This document shows, piece after piece, positions 46,050 through 57,899 of a stretch of 64,000 bases of DNA; the stretch's first letter is position 1, and every line of letters starts with the position of its first letter. The position numbers and the translations under genes were made by a program. The DNA is taken from NCBI GenBank assembly GCA_900660155.1, contig CABFPE010000036.1, forward strand, positions 730,477-794,476. Reading direction: 5' to 3'. The DNA is from Hofstenia miamia (lineage: Eukaryota; Xenacoelomorpha; Acoela; Hofsteniidae). The notes beneath the pieces are model-generated. The model searched no databases. It had not been told where the DNA came from and saw nothing but the letters and a program-made list of their open reading frames with translations.

Positions 46050-47339
46050 CTAAACGACAAAGTTCACTAATTGCGCAAACTGACAAATCTAAATCAAATA
46101 CTGCATGAAGAAGACCAAATTAAAACAAAATTTCATTATTTGTACATAAAACTTCTATTTTGTGCACAACTAAAAGTTCATACGATCAGTATTTGCTCAT
46201 TTTCAATCTTTGAAAAATCTTTACATTTGATCGAAACATTGAAATAAGGGCAGTTTTGGAGGTGTTCCCTAAGTAATTACACAAAAATAGTGAAGCTTGC
46301 TATGCATGTTAGAACATGTGCATGAAACTTGGATTATACAAAATTGATTCATTTAGTACAGAGAAGTATACAGGCATGGGTGTAATCAAACAATCAAGTG
46401 GTAACTTTCTAAATTGCATGCAAATGTTAAGCCAAACGAAAATATGTACGAATACAGAAGTAGACAACGCACATAAATACAAATATAGTTTTTCATTTAA
46501 TCGTTTCGATATACATTTCATAGAATAATCATATTGAAATTATTTACAGACAATCTGTACAACTTAAAAAATGAATAAATAAAATGTTTGAAACAAATCT
46601 TATGTTACTGAATTCATTGAGATAAAATGCGAATTACATACCTTTAAAATAGCAAAACAAGGAACTATTAAGTTATTACTCAAAGTGCAATTGTTTGTTT
46701 AACTGGAACTAATTGAGTCAATATAGAATAAAGTCCAATGAAAATGAAATTTATTTAACACTGAACGAGAAAAATGAAAAAATGTTAATTCCGTTTGGTA
46801 ATAATAAAGCCCTTATCGGAAATATTTGTTAAGGTGATTTCTAATAAATTATCACTGACAAAATTAACTAAATGGTTTACAATTACTTAATATTTACAGA
46901 GACAGCGTCAATTTTAAGAGCATTTTACAACATTTAAAGAAATACAATGCTACAAGCGTAATTATTAAATGCACAAATTGACAACAATTACAAACATTTT
47001 TTTAAACTTTGACTAAGTGTGTAATAAGTCAATGATAAAAAAGTGTGTTACATTAGATTGAATTGCAAAACATATTTGCATAGACAATCAAAGGACAATG
47101 TGATTACTTTAAAAAAACGTAGCTAACAATTTAACTTTGTTTAAGACACTATTCAATAGAATACATTTAAAGGGAAAAGAATTACAATGTGTTTCTCTTA
47201 CGCAAATCCTTAGACTAATTACATGTACTTGAATTTGTGTACTTATGCCAGTCTTTGTATTACGGGTTTGAATTAACAAAAATATAATCCAACCCAAAAT
47301 TTGTCTATATGTGAAAATGAATATTCAAACTCCTAAATA
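46050..47339. other. Upstream region of the NCOA4-like gene
   Basis: The 5' exon and promoter of the minus-strand gene should be here. I see no CpG-rich patch and no further coding exon. The splice acceptor before 46049 implies at least one 5' non-coding exon. Confidence 0.35.
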
Positions 47340-47705
47340 CGTGTTCAGGATTTAAAGCCTTTTAAATTATCAATTCACAAGCAACTCTCAACTGAAATAT
47401 CTAAGATTGTGGAATACATTAGATGTAAATATACGTAGCACAACAACTTTTAAAACAAAACTTACTTGCTGAACAACTTCAATATGGATCATTAAATAGA
47501 TTGAACAGATGGCGTAACTACTAGCAGAGAATATATTGTAGTTGGTGTTTTTTATGTATATTTTCAATTATTTATATTTGTAATTTTTATTTAGCTTCGT
47601 TTATTTTTTGTTGTATTTACTATATTGTAGACAATAATATTTGCTTATAATGCAGATTTGTATATTTATACAACTATAGTAGTGCAAAATACAGCTATTG
47701 AATTT
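47340..47705 (+). mobile_element. LINE 3' end fragment
   Basis: 47404-47472 encodes RLWNTLDVNIRSTTTFKTKL and a stop, the C-terminal signature of a LINE ORF2, followed by an AT-rich 3' UTR that includes 'tgttgtatttactatattgtag'. It shares the WN-LD-N-R...FK-KL pattern with 28290-28415, so both may be one family. Confidence 0.6.
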
Positions 47706-48581
47706 CAACGACTGGACAGGAAGATTATTGTTAACAGGTATTGCTGTGAGTCTCTATATAACTTATATAACTTTTTGATTAGTACTTACGAAATAAAAAC
47801 CTTCAAAAATTAGTCATTTGGAAAGAAATTCAAATTGGCATACTTTTCTTCAATTGAGTTAATGAAATGGAAAGGGTTTGGGTTAGGGTTATGATCGGGG
47901 ATTACGTTTAGGACTATGGTTAGGGCTTCTGATTTCAAAATTTTTAAATGACACTAATTAGATTCAATTCCGTGTAAAATGTCATCAATTATTAAAATAA
48001 TAATAAATTTTATTAGAAAAGCTGAATACTTAGAATTCCCTTAAAATTCAAAAATAATTTATTGTATAAAAACTTTGCTTCAAAATTATTAGTTACAGCT
48101 AATGGCAAAAATAGTATCCATGAGCATATTGAAGTATATTTGTATGTCTATGTTACAAATGATCTCGGAATCGTAAGATGGCCATAAGCTCATGTTTGTT
48201 CAAAATTTGACAGAGGGAAATATTCATGGACGGAAAAGAACGGCTTAAGCATAGTCGGACATTAACAATGAATTGTCAAACATTTGCTAGCTGCAATAGT
48301 TCCCTATAAAACAACACAATCGTGGAAAGTCAACTGCTGCTATTTTGCAAAAACCAAAAGCACCCATTTGTATATATATAAACTATAAAGTTACATTCAT
48401 ATTGAACAATATCTTACTGCAATTGAAATAAAATTGGAAGCCGAGAACTAAAGATGTATACAATTTTTCTGATTATGTTGTTATTATATAAGTATTTTCA
48501 TAATATGATTCCCTTAAAATACTGCATTGAGCTTAATTAATAAATTTGTTAACACTAAATAAACTAGTTAGACATTACTAG
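47706..48581. other. No recognised gene
   Basis: AT-rich sequence with a 'gggtttgggttagggtt' string near 47877, telomere-like by chance only. It ends at the acceptor of the Ig-like exon. Confidence 0.4.
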
Positions 48582-48694
48582 TTGAAGAGCCTGAAATCAG
48601 CATTGAAAATGAGTTTAAGCTGAATTTTACCCTTGACAGAAAGAAAACATATTACGAGGCAGACTTGAATAAATTACATATCACAATACCATGT
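48582..48694 (+). CDS. Lone Ig-like exon
   Basis: Acceptor 'attactag' and donor GTAAGT bound 113 nt that stay open in one frame (phase 1 in, phase 0 out). The protein runs EEPEISIENEFKLNFTLDRK...EADLNKLHITIPC. The end looks like the B strand and first Cys of an Ig domain, close in style to AVLPC in the gene at 32805-34846. No partner exons were found; downstream DNA is a LINE. It may be a remnant of a second receptor gene. Confidence 0.5.
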
Positions 48695-49004
48695 GTAAGT
48701 TCAAATTAGCGTGTAAATAATCTATACCTGCATTAGATTGGCTGTGAAAACAAACTCATTTAGCAAACCACAAGGCAATACATATATTTTTTTTAGTACA
48801 GCTGGTCAAGTGATATTTGCAGATATATTGAAACCTAAGTTGAATTTTAATTTACAGGAATTAATTTTCCTCTACAAAATTTGCTTAATTAATTTTCAAC
48901 AGAATATATTAATTTCTATTTCTATTTTCAAGTATTTTTGCAGTTATTCTCTAATATAAAATTATATTAGTGATTATCTATTGTTAACGTACAATTCTCC
49001 ATAA

Positions 49005-52000
49005 ATGTCTCCCAAAAGGGGCTTTGTTCAAAAAGAAAAAGAAGCCAAAAAATATGATAAATGCAAATGTTATGAAAAAATATGTGATAGCCATTCCAAT
49101 TATGTCAACTGTGCGTTACGTAATGCAAATTTTCATGCTTCCTGCACTTTTACGAACTCTGCAGAATTGGATGTTCTTATTAAATTTGAAATTAATACAG
49201 CTTGGTTTTGTGATAACTGGTCACCACACAAACCTAACTGTTTATTCAGGGAAATAGTAAATAACTTTGTAGAAGAAGCAACGAAACTTTCAAATTCATT
49301 AATGAAAAAAAACGTAGAATTTAAAAATTTACAAAGGGATATAGCAGGAATAGTAAGTCACGTTGGCCCAACTATAAATGCTATAAAGGTAAATACCGAT
49401 GGAATTAAAAACTCAATTGAAAATTTTGAACATGATAAAGTTTCTAATGCAGAAAAGGCATCTGTACTTACAAATTCACATTCAACAAAAAAGTTTAACC
49501 GATTTAGAAACCATTGTAGTTGTTGAAAAAATAAATAGTTCTTTTGCAAGAAATAGTATAAAAAATAATCAAGAATTCAGTAAGCGTTATTTTAAAAAGA
49601 AATTAATTTATGCATATCCACTATCTTGGAGAGGAATTCACTTAAAATTTACTGATAGAAATGAGGCTGAAGAAGTAATAAATAATTGGAATATTAATTG
49701 TTTTCGACGTGGTTCAACAGTAAGAAAACCAAACCTGAAAAGGTAAATTCTGCTGTGTTAATTAGAGATGCACCCAAGGAATACTCAGATGAGCAAATTG
49801 CACTATTAACTGGTCATAAAGCTAAACGCTTTGTAAAGTCAAATGGTGAACTACTTAATTTAATAAAATTAGATTGCAAGGATGTAAAAACTGCTAATGA
49901 GCTAATTAATACAGAAGTATTTATTGATAATTTATATTGCCGCTTTGAAACATTTAACTCTCGTCAAATTAATGTAATCCGTTGTATAATTGTCAGTCTT
50001 TTGGACATATATAAAATTTTGTAAAAATGAAAAGAAATGTTCTCATTGTTGAGTCCTCATAATTTTAAAGAATGTTCAAACAAGGAAAATCAATCTAAAT
50101 GTCAAAATTGTGGAAAAGAGTATTCTGCAAACTCCAAAAATTGTTTAGTATATCTAAAGCAAGTTGAACAAATTTGTCAATTGAAGAACATTTCCGTACT
50201 CATTGAAGTACAACAAAAAAGTCAATAATGAACATCAATAAATTAAATTCTGCTTAAAATTTTACAAATTAATATTGCAGGTTTATCAGTTAAATCAAGT
50301 TTAGCTCTAAATTGTTACAATTGTGATACAGCACCAGATATTGTTGTTTTGAATGAAACTAAGAAATGTGTGAATAGTTCTGATTTTCTGGATTATACAA
50401 TATACAATTCTGTTTCAAATGGAAATAAAGGTGGATGTGCATTATTAGTCAAATCAAATTTCTCTTATCATTATAAAGAAATGGAGGTTTCTGGTATTGA
50501 CTGCGTAGTTAGTATTATTACTATAAACAATAATACATATTTGTTCTGTTCAATATACATTTCTCCTAATGATAAAGTAAGAGTTGAATTGTTACTAACT
50601 CAAAGTGATATATTACTACAAGAAAAAGAAAAGTTAGGTATTGGTATGCTAATCTTTGGGTGATCATTGCAAAAATGATGCAGGAGTTGATATCATTTTC
50701 AATCACTTATTAAATAAACCTGCAATGATAATTAATCAAGGCGAATACACATTTGAAGCAATTAATGGTAAAAGTGTAATTGACTTAGCAATAGTGTCAA
50801 ATGAAATTGATAGACATCTAGTTACTCAATATGTGGATAAGGATGCTGAGCTTTTTTCTGGAGCTCCTCGAAAAGGAATTGAAGAATGAACGTAAAGTAA
50901 TTGAACAGTTTGATTTAGCAAAAGTCGATTGGCTTGCATGGAAAACAGAACTTGACCATCACATTGAAGAAATGTTTCCTGAATAAATAATTAAAAACTG
51001 TAGTGAACAATGGTCATGCATTAAGAACTTAATCATCACAATAAATAATAATATGATTCCGAAAAAAGAGAATTTCAAAACACTGTAAACCTCTTTGGAA
51101 TGCTAAATTAACAATACTGTCTAAGATACTTCGAAAATAAAAAATTGCATTTCGACTACGATCTTCACCACACAATAAAATAATCCTTGAAAATAATCGG
51201 AAAAAATTTAGTGATGAACTACAATTAGCTGCTAATAAGTGGTTTAAAAATAAAACTGAATCGCTTAATTTAAAATATGGACCTGAATTTTGAAATAGAT
51301 ACAGATACACTTTAAAGCATAGCTCACCAAAGCGCAATGTTGGAATTCTAAAGCAAGATAACAAATTATATACGAATAATGAGGAAAAGGAAAGAACTTT
51401 TTTCAACATTTTTTCACTGGCAAGCATTTAATAAATTGCAGATTTGGCAAGAACATCGTAAAGAAATTGAAAAATTTATTATTCAAATGTCTAAACCTGA
51501 AGCGGATGATATGAATAATCTAAATGACCGCATTACTCGAAGTGAAATAAATGGATCGTTAAAAGTTTTGCGTACCAATGGTAATGTAGCATCGCTGGTA
51601 GTTGTTACTATTTATCGGCCAGACCTCGCGCTTTTCTTGTTGGTGACTGGTTGTTGTCATATTTGTACATATTGTAAATAGCAGTGTATATAAAGAACGA
51701 AGCATTTGTAAATAGGAAATAGTTTGAACTGTATTCTCTTTGTGTTTGCTAGAATCACCCCCTGTGATTCTACAGTAAAAGTTTTGGTCCGGATGGTATA
51801 CACCCTCTTATGCTAACCAAGTTAGGTTTTTACACAAAAGCCGCAATATTGCATCTATATAATAGTTGTTTTGAAGAAGGCAAATATATTTGGAACGAAG
51901 GACGAGTAATCTTTATAAGAAAATCTAGTAAAACTAGTTATGCAGAACCTGCATTATATAGACGTGTGACTCTAACAAGTTATATTGGTAAGTTATTTGA

Positions 52001-52150
52001 AAGAATTTTGGATTCTAGAATGAGATTTGCCTTTAAGAATATTCTAAATAAAGATAATACACAAGAAGGTTTTGCAAAAATTATAGTACTTCAAACTATC
52101 TATATAGATTGACATTAGCGTTATCCAATACTATATTAGCTCATCAATGC
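49005..52150 (+). mobile_element. CR1-type LINE, ORF1 plus ORF2, disrupted
   Basis: ORF1 (49005 on) begins MSPKRGFVQ and has a PHD-like Cys pattern (CKCYEKIC...C...FHASC...WFCDNW), a coiled coil, an RRM-like segment (AVLIRDAPKEYSDEQIALL, 49760-49815) and a CCHC-like knuckle (CQNCGKEYSANSKNC, about 50100-50145). ORF2 has an AP-endonuclease start (LQINIAGLSVKSSLALNC, about 50265-50320; VVLNETKK; GGCALLVK) with GEYTFEAINGKSVIDLAI (50740-50795), a linker (51060-51430) and the start of RT (FGPDGIHPLMLTKLGFY, 51785-51835). Several frameshifts make it inactive. A solo LTR splits the RT at 51585, and recognisable code stops near a Tc1 insertion at 52190. Confidence 0.8.
51585..51774 (+). mobile_element. 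190-bp solo LTR inserted in a LINE
   Basis: It starts TGTAGCATCGCTGG and ends GTGATTCTACA, giving TGTAG/CTACA inverted tips, with 'tgtatataaag' as a likely TATA box. GTAA flanks both sides (51581-51584 and 51775-51778), a 4-bp target duplication. Removing the LTR and one GTAA restores the LINE frame across ...RTNGKSFGPDG..., proving insertion. The same 190-bp sequence lies at 59284-59473. A 4-bp duplication fits Ty3/gypsy or Bel/Pao; there is no internal region to decide. Confidence 0.92.
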
Positions 52151-52190
52151 AGAATCTCGTGCGATTGAAGAACATGTTACAATACATGTA

Positions 52191-53470
52191 CAGTACTGGC
52201 CAAAAGTTTGGGAAGAGTAACCTGTCTAAAGCGTGTTTTTTCTTAGTATTTACAACAGATTCATTTAGCCAATCAAATTAACACAACTTTAGTTTACACA
52301 CAATACATTTTCACTGAAAAAGGATTATCATTATAGTATGAAATATGGTCCGTGGTGGTGAAATTTCATCAACAATGCGTGCTGAAATTCATATCTTGTA
52401 CAAGGAAGGGTAGAATTATCGCGTTTTAGTTGTTAGCATGGGCGTGTCAGTATCTTCGCTATCAGCAACTGCAAAATTTTTCCTCTCACAAGCAGTCTGG
52501 AAATCCAAAACTGACAACCCCTCAGACTGACCGTCTCATTCACCGTTACGTCGTCAATCAACCATTCTCTTCATCTTCTGAAGTCAAAGCAAATCTAGGC
52601 GCGCAGTGCAGAATGTATTAACACGCACCATTAGGCGTCGATTGAATACTACCTTTGACCTTCCATCATGCAAACTGGCAGCCAAACCCCGATTGTCTTC
52701 AAAGAACATTCGAGACCGTTTGCGCTTCTGCAGGCAATACTACCACTACACCCCTGAGATGTGGCATCAAGTAATGTTTAGTGACGAATCCAAGATTTGA
52801 CAGTTTACATCATACCGGCCACATGTTCGACGACCAAGAAACCAAAGATTCAACACATGTTACATGCAACAAACTGTCCGCTCAGCACCTTCTGTGATGA
52901 TTTGGGGTGCTATAACTGCGAATGAGCGTGCTGGTCTGCATTTTGTTCCTCATAAACAGACAGTCACAGGCAAAGCCTACCTCAAAATAATTCAGGAGAA
53001 AGTTCCCATGTTTATGCAACTTCGCGGAGCATCTGTACTACAAGATGGTGCTCCTTGCCACAGCGCCAAAGTTGTGAAACAGTGGATTGCATCACAAGAC
53101 TTTCGGCTGCTTGAGAACGGGCCGGGAAACTCCCAGACCTCAACGTCACAGAAAATTGCTGGCATCACATCAAAAACTGTCTGAGGAAGCGCCAATGCAC
53201 CTCACTCGACGATCTGAATGAGCAAATTAAAGTGGCATGGTGCACAGAGATTACTGATGATTATTGTAGAAAATTGGTCGAGTCAATGTCAAATCGCATT
53301 GCTGCGTATTTGGCCAATAATGGCGGACATACAAAATATTAGTGAGTTTTTCTGAATTAACTATTTACTTTCTACACGGTGTAATCATATTGTTTCTACA
53401 TTGCTTTTTTTGTGTAAAATACAAAAATTTCTAAATTTGGAAAGTGTTACCAAACTTTTGGCCAGTACTG
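52191..53470 (+). mobile_element. Tc1/mariner DNA transposon with TA target duplication
   Basis: The perfect 21-bp inverted ends read CAGTACTGGCCAAAAGTTTG..., flanked by TA at 52189-52190 and 53471-53472. The 1280-bp length is normal for Tc1. It sits at the downstream limit of the CR1-type LINE; no LINE code was recognised beyond it. Confidence 0.95.
52345..53342 (+). pseudogene. Tc1-family (DD34E-type) transposase, inactivated
   Basis: Cut-and-paste transposase that moves TA-flanked Tc1 elements. It begins at ATG 52345 (MVRGGEISSTMRAEIHILY), with a helix-turn-helix region (TRTIRRRLN, 52622-52650), then catalytic MFSDES (near 52777-52795), SVMIWGAI, VLQDGAPCHSA (near 53036-53066) and, one frame over, PDLNVTENCWHHIK (53137-53177), ending IAAYLANNGGHTKY. 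D to E spacing is 34-35 residues depending on the indel. Stops (for example after YKEG and DESKI) and frameshifts near 52430-52610 and 53120 kill it. Confidence 0.9.
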
Positions 53471-53472
53471 TA

Positions 53473-54639
53473 TATTATATATACATTCTGGATCAAGGCT
53501 ATTGTTTCATTTTAAAGCTAGTTGTCTGTTTGAAATGGTTGTTTCCGCACCGTAACGTAAAGCATAATTCAAATGTTGAAAATTCAAGCTGGGTCAAATT
53601 TGTTGCTCTAAAAATACGGTCTATGAATAATTCTTCCTTAGTTACAATGATTAGACGTTGCAAGACCCGCTAAATTTTCGATAGAAATGTGTCAATTGAA
53701 AGACTTTATACATGGTAAGTCTTCAGGAAAAGCAGTTTTATTCTACTCTCCAAAAAAGTTTAAAATAAGACAACAAGTATTACATAGATTGAATTCCCAA
53801 AGATTATTACATCCATACTGTCGGTATGATTAGAAAATTAAATATATTAGAGGCTCTAGTACCAATATTAAAAGGACAACTATTTAATGCTGTTAAATTC
53901 TTCGTATCTTACTTGACCCCGTAAACTCAAGTAATAGAATATTCATTTGTTCAATTTATTTCTTCTGTTGTACAAATTAGTCGTTCGTAACACAGATATT
54001 GGATGAATTTTAAAACTGTGTTGCATAAATGTTCTGAATTCAAGAACAAAGATTAATGGATGAACAATACATTAGTAATAGTAAAAAACTTTAATTGTAT
54101 AATGCAAATCATCATAGATATGAAACAAGCTACAAAATAAAAATTGTAGCATATTAGTTTCTTCCTACAGGTAATAAAAATCTTGAGTTTAATTGTGCTA
54201 ACATTCCTGGAAAAGTTTATGATTGCGTTCTTGTGAATATTATTTGACATGTTCGTAACTTTATCATTTATATTTTGGCATAGTTTCAATAAAATTAAGT
54301 AAAAAATTTAAAAATTAATGACAGTTTGCTGGATTTTGACTATTTTAAAGCAGGGGACATAGACTGCATTATTTGAGGCGCTGTTTGTCATAACAGCCAA
54401 TCAGTATAAATTATAATTGTCAAAGAGGCATACTTTCACACACTCTATAAACTCAGCTAAACTTCGAGATAGTGTATCGGCACTTCCACGTGAATTTGTT
54501 GTTATGCCCTCAAACTTACTCAATTGCATACTATGTTTCAGTAAAACATGACAAGCGCTTCTTTGTGGAGCAACACCGTAAACTAACAACAAATGGCAAT
54601 GTTGTCCGCGCATTTTAATCTGGGCACATTCTCTTGAAT
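53473..54639. other. No recognised gene
   Basis: Several short open frames (for example 53401-53673 and minus 54053-54289) without motifs. The region may hold the decayed 5' part of the transposase remnant that follows. Confidence 0.35.
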
Positions 54640-55470
54640 AAATTGGGCAATGAGCTGTTACGTTATTTGTTCAATGACATGGAGCATCCTTTGCATAAAC
54701 ATCACCCAGTCGAAATGAGCAAATGCCATTGCAAATAAAAAACTTGAAAAATCAAGTCATGCAGAAAAAACAAATTTTCATTATGGTGGTTGAAAGTGAT
54801 GAAATTTTTACATTTGTGACATTGACAATCCTCAAGTTACATATTTGATTTTGCGTAAATGCTTGACTAAACATGTACACAGACAAGTTATTGTTCATGC
54901 CGTTGATGACGTCTTTTGTGTTACGAATGCTGCGCCATACATGTTGACAGTGGAAAAAATATTGAAGTAACTATATCCATTATTTCATGAGCTTTACAAG
55001 GCACACCTGCATTCGGCAAAATGTGTAAAGGTTGACACTCGAATTGCTTAAATTAAGGTTGCTATCATAAAAAATACAACTCGCCGTTTAAATGTCTGAC
55101 GCAATTGGAATTCCAACAGCATTTGCATTTCAGCAATGTCCGTAATAATATTGTCAACGTATTTACTGATGGTGGACTTCTAATGCAACGAGCAAAGGAA
55201 GCAGTTTCATAGGAGAGCATTGTAGAAGACTTGCTTGACATGACCATGTAAGAGCAGATTGTGAAGTTAATTGAAAAACTCTAAGGGAGTTATTTATTAG
55301 TCAAAGAATCGTATAAAGCAATAAGCTCCCTTTATCTTGGAAATGACACATATGAAATAGAAGTCTATATCAAATCGCGATTATAAAATAACGGTTTCAC
55401 GGCTATAATGAAAAGCAAGCGGATGGACATTTCACCATTTCACCAACATTGTATGCTAAATTACGAAAAT
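54640..55470 (+). pseudogene. Decayed DUF659/hAT-like transposase
   Basis: Plus-strand pieces in shifting frames read DNPQVTYLILRKCLTKHVHR, QVIVHAVDDVFCVTNAAPYM, LTVEKILK-LYPLFHELY (about 54830-55000), then NNIVNVFTDGGLLMQRAKEA (55145-55205), ESIVEDLLDMT and EQIVKLIEKL (55220-55280), and GNDTYEIEVYIKSRL (about 55340-55385). The order matches hAT-like transposases of the DUF659/BED type: a 'SDAAPYM' block, then 'VVN-F--D-----A---L', then 'I--LE'. Stops and frame changes are frequent. Identification rests on motif order only. Confidence 0.5.
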
Positions 55471-55693
55471 GTCAAGCAACATCTGCTGCAATAAATTTTA
55501 ACCACAATAATATAATGAAATAGATATGATGTTGTAACTTAGGCGTCAGCTCATTTCAAATGTTCAATTTCCAGGCAGTTTCGGACAGTATCAGGCAGTA
55601 AAGAATGTCCACATAACATATTAGCGTCATGGAAACTGAATTGTCACTTCAATCCCAATAATTGCAAATAAGTGATTCAAGAACATTCCAAAC

Positions 55694-56020
55694 CGGCGAA
55701 GGTATAGAATAGGGTGCACGCGGAACACGCGGAGCACGCGGATAAAATAAACACTAATACAGGGTAAAAAACGATGAGAAATGCAACAACATACGTAAAA
55801 AGCTTAAAAAATAATGTATATAGACCAATAACTTTGTATAATTCACCAAATTCGTAGCACGCGGTAACACTCATTAGCACGCGGTACATATTTAAGGGGA
55901 ATTGCAGAGAAAACTGGGAATTCATAAATTTTTTTGTCTATTTTTAACCCAAATGCACGATATAGTTGTACATTTATGTAAATCTATACATTTTTTAGTG
56001 TAAATCAAGTCTTTTTTTAC
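55694..56020 (-). repeat. Left arm of a 2.5-kb inverted-repeat structure
   Basis: From CGGCGAAGGTATAGAATAGG inward, this arm is the diverged reverse complement of 57900-58225. Near the tip are tandem ACGCGGAAC-type 9-mers. The minus strand is open for 82 codons and shares SACSACSACTLFYTFA with the right arm. Confidence 0.75.
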
Positions 56021-56480
56021 TTGATTTTTTATATTAATTGGAAATTTCAAAGAATTTGTTCTCTAGATTAGTAGTTATTTTCGTATTTTATTTACCGATT
56101 AGTACCGAATTTATAGCTAGCATGTCCGCGTTGCATAAATATACATTTCGCTAACATTGTTATAAATATATTTTAAATTGNGCGGTACATATTTAAGGGG
56201 AATTGCAGAGAAAACTGGGAATTCATAAATTTTTTTGTCTATTTTTAACCCAAATGCACGATATAGTTGTACATTTATGTAAATCTATACATTTTTTAGT
56301 GTAAATCAAGTCTTTTTTACTTGATTTTTTATATTAATTGGAAATTTCAAAGAATTTGTTCTCTAGATTAGTAGTTATTTTCGTATTTTATTTACCGATT
56401 AGTACCGAATTTATAGCTAGCATGTCTTCGTTGCAAAAATATACATTTTGCTAACATTGTTATAAGTATATTTTAAATTG
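55881..56480. repeat. 300-bp direct duplication around a single N
   Basis: 55881-56180 and 56182-56480 are the same sequence with a few substitutions and a one-base T-run difference, separated only by the N at 56181. This is what two overlapping contig ends joined without merging look like; a real tandem duplication is less likely. Confidence 0.85.
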
Positions 56481-57099
56481 TGCGTTGGGTGCAATAACCA
56501 TGGACCTGTCGATATGCAATTGTTACTGAAAATTTAAATAAATTTACTCAAAATGTTATATGCATTACATATAACGTATAAACTTATATATTTTCATACT
56601 TATTGAACATGTATATGGGACTCAACATAGGGCCTTTTATAATTGAAGCATGTAGTGCAAGAAACCATTTTTTGCAAATTGATTCAAAACGAGAAATCGC
56701 CTTTTTTAGTTTCCATTTCAATCTTTGCTTATGTAGTGTCGTTTAACGGATTCTTTATAAAGCAATGATCAAAAACAGGATCGTTTCACTTGTTTTGCTC
56801 CTAGCAGTATGTAGTTCATCTTCACGCAATTCTAAAGCCATCGGATTTGACAAATTTATCAATTAACGCGTTCTTGAATTATGTTTTACTCAACAAATTA
56901 TAATTGCTTAGTAGATTTAATGAAGTATCTCATTTTGAAATTTAAATCTATTGGTTGTTCGGCTGTAATTAACATTTTGATCACAAAAGTGCAATAGCCT
57001 AAAGAGATTGATTCAATTCAGAGTTAGCCGTTGCGTTAAATAATGTGGGCAATCAAGGGCGCCGCAAGATACTTCTTAAAGGAGGAGCAAAAAGATTTC

Positions 57100-57655
57100 T
57101 GCACGTGATAATATTTCTCTCATGCTTAAATCTTGCAAGTTGTCTGGTCCTTACTATCCTGACGGTGTCCCTTCCCTTGTAATTCATTAAACCTCCTCCA
57201 TGCTTTCTATCCATTTAAATCATCTTTACTCCTTCATTTGCTCCACTAAGCGCTATCCCGCCTGTTGGAAGACATCTTGGATTTCTCCGCGGTTGAAATC
57301 TAATCAGCTTCGCTCCTCGCAGGTCACGTCCTACCGCCCAATAGCTATTCTATCTCCACTGTCTATCATCTTTGAACGCCTTGTTTTTCGTTATGTATTC
57401 CCAAAAATTCGTTACCTCAACTCTTCTTCTCAGCATGGCAACCTTCCTGATCGCTCTACAATTACTAACCTGCTCACTCTCATCGAAAACTGCTACGTTC
57501 ACTCTGATAGTAATGATCCTGGTTGTATTATCTTTCTTGGTATCTCAAAAGCCTTTAATAACCTCCCTCACGGCATTCTGCTTGACAAGTTACGTTTATT
57601 TGGTTTTGATTCGGATTTCATTGAACTGTTCCAGTCTTACCTGACCACAGTTTAG
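57100..57655 (+). pseudogene. GC-richer LINE reverse-transcriptase fragment
   Basis: The LINE RT start reads LMLKSCKLSGPYYPDGVPSL (about 57118-57180), then PACWKTSWISPRLK, SYRPIAILSPLSIIFERLVF (57330-57390), and SKAFNNLPHGILLDKLRLFG (57548-57605). It stops at 57653-57655 (QSYLTTV). Codon choice is clearly more C-rich than in neighbouring LINEs, suggesting a different family or a more recent arrival. The frame breaks before the catalytic YADD region, so it is a fragment. The ORF1 fragment at 63768-64000 has a similar bias. Confidence 0.75.
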
Positions 57656-57899
57656 TTAGTTTTTAGATATTACTATGTCAAAACCGGGGATTACCCGTGG
57701 TGGCTCTCAGAAAGTTGACCCGGAGACGAGATGCTTTGTGTTAGAAAATGTCAATACTTGCAAAACATGCGCAAGGATTAGCGGCGATAATTGGGTGCAA
57801 TGCTTAAAATATATTAGTTGTTATAATAATACGAGTAAAACACATTGAGTAATCGAAATTAATATATTTATATTTTTATCAAAATTTATTTGAAAATTT

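Noticed and set aside
47877-47935. Telomere-like 'gggtttgggttagggtt' string
   Set aside because: It has only one or two TTAGGG-like units, not an array; it is probably chance or a very old insertion.
51029-51427. 132-codon minus-strand ORF
   Set aside because: The plus strand here reads as the linker of the CR1-type LINE (KPLWNAKLTILSKILRK and onward), so the minus frame is a shadow.
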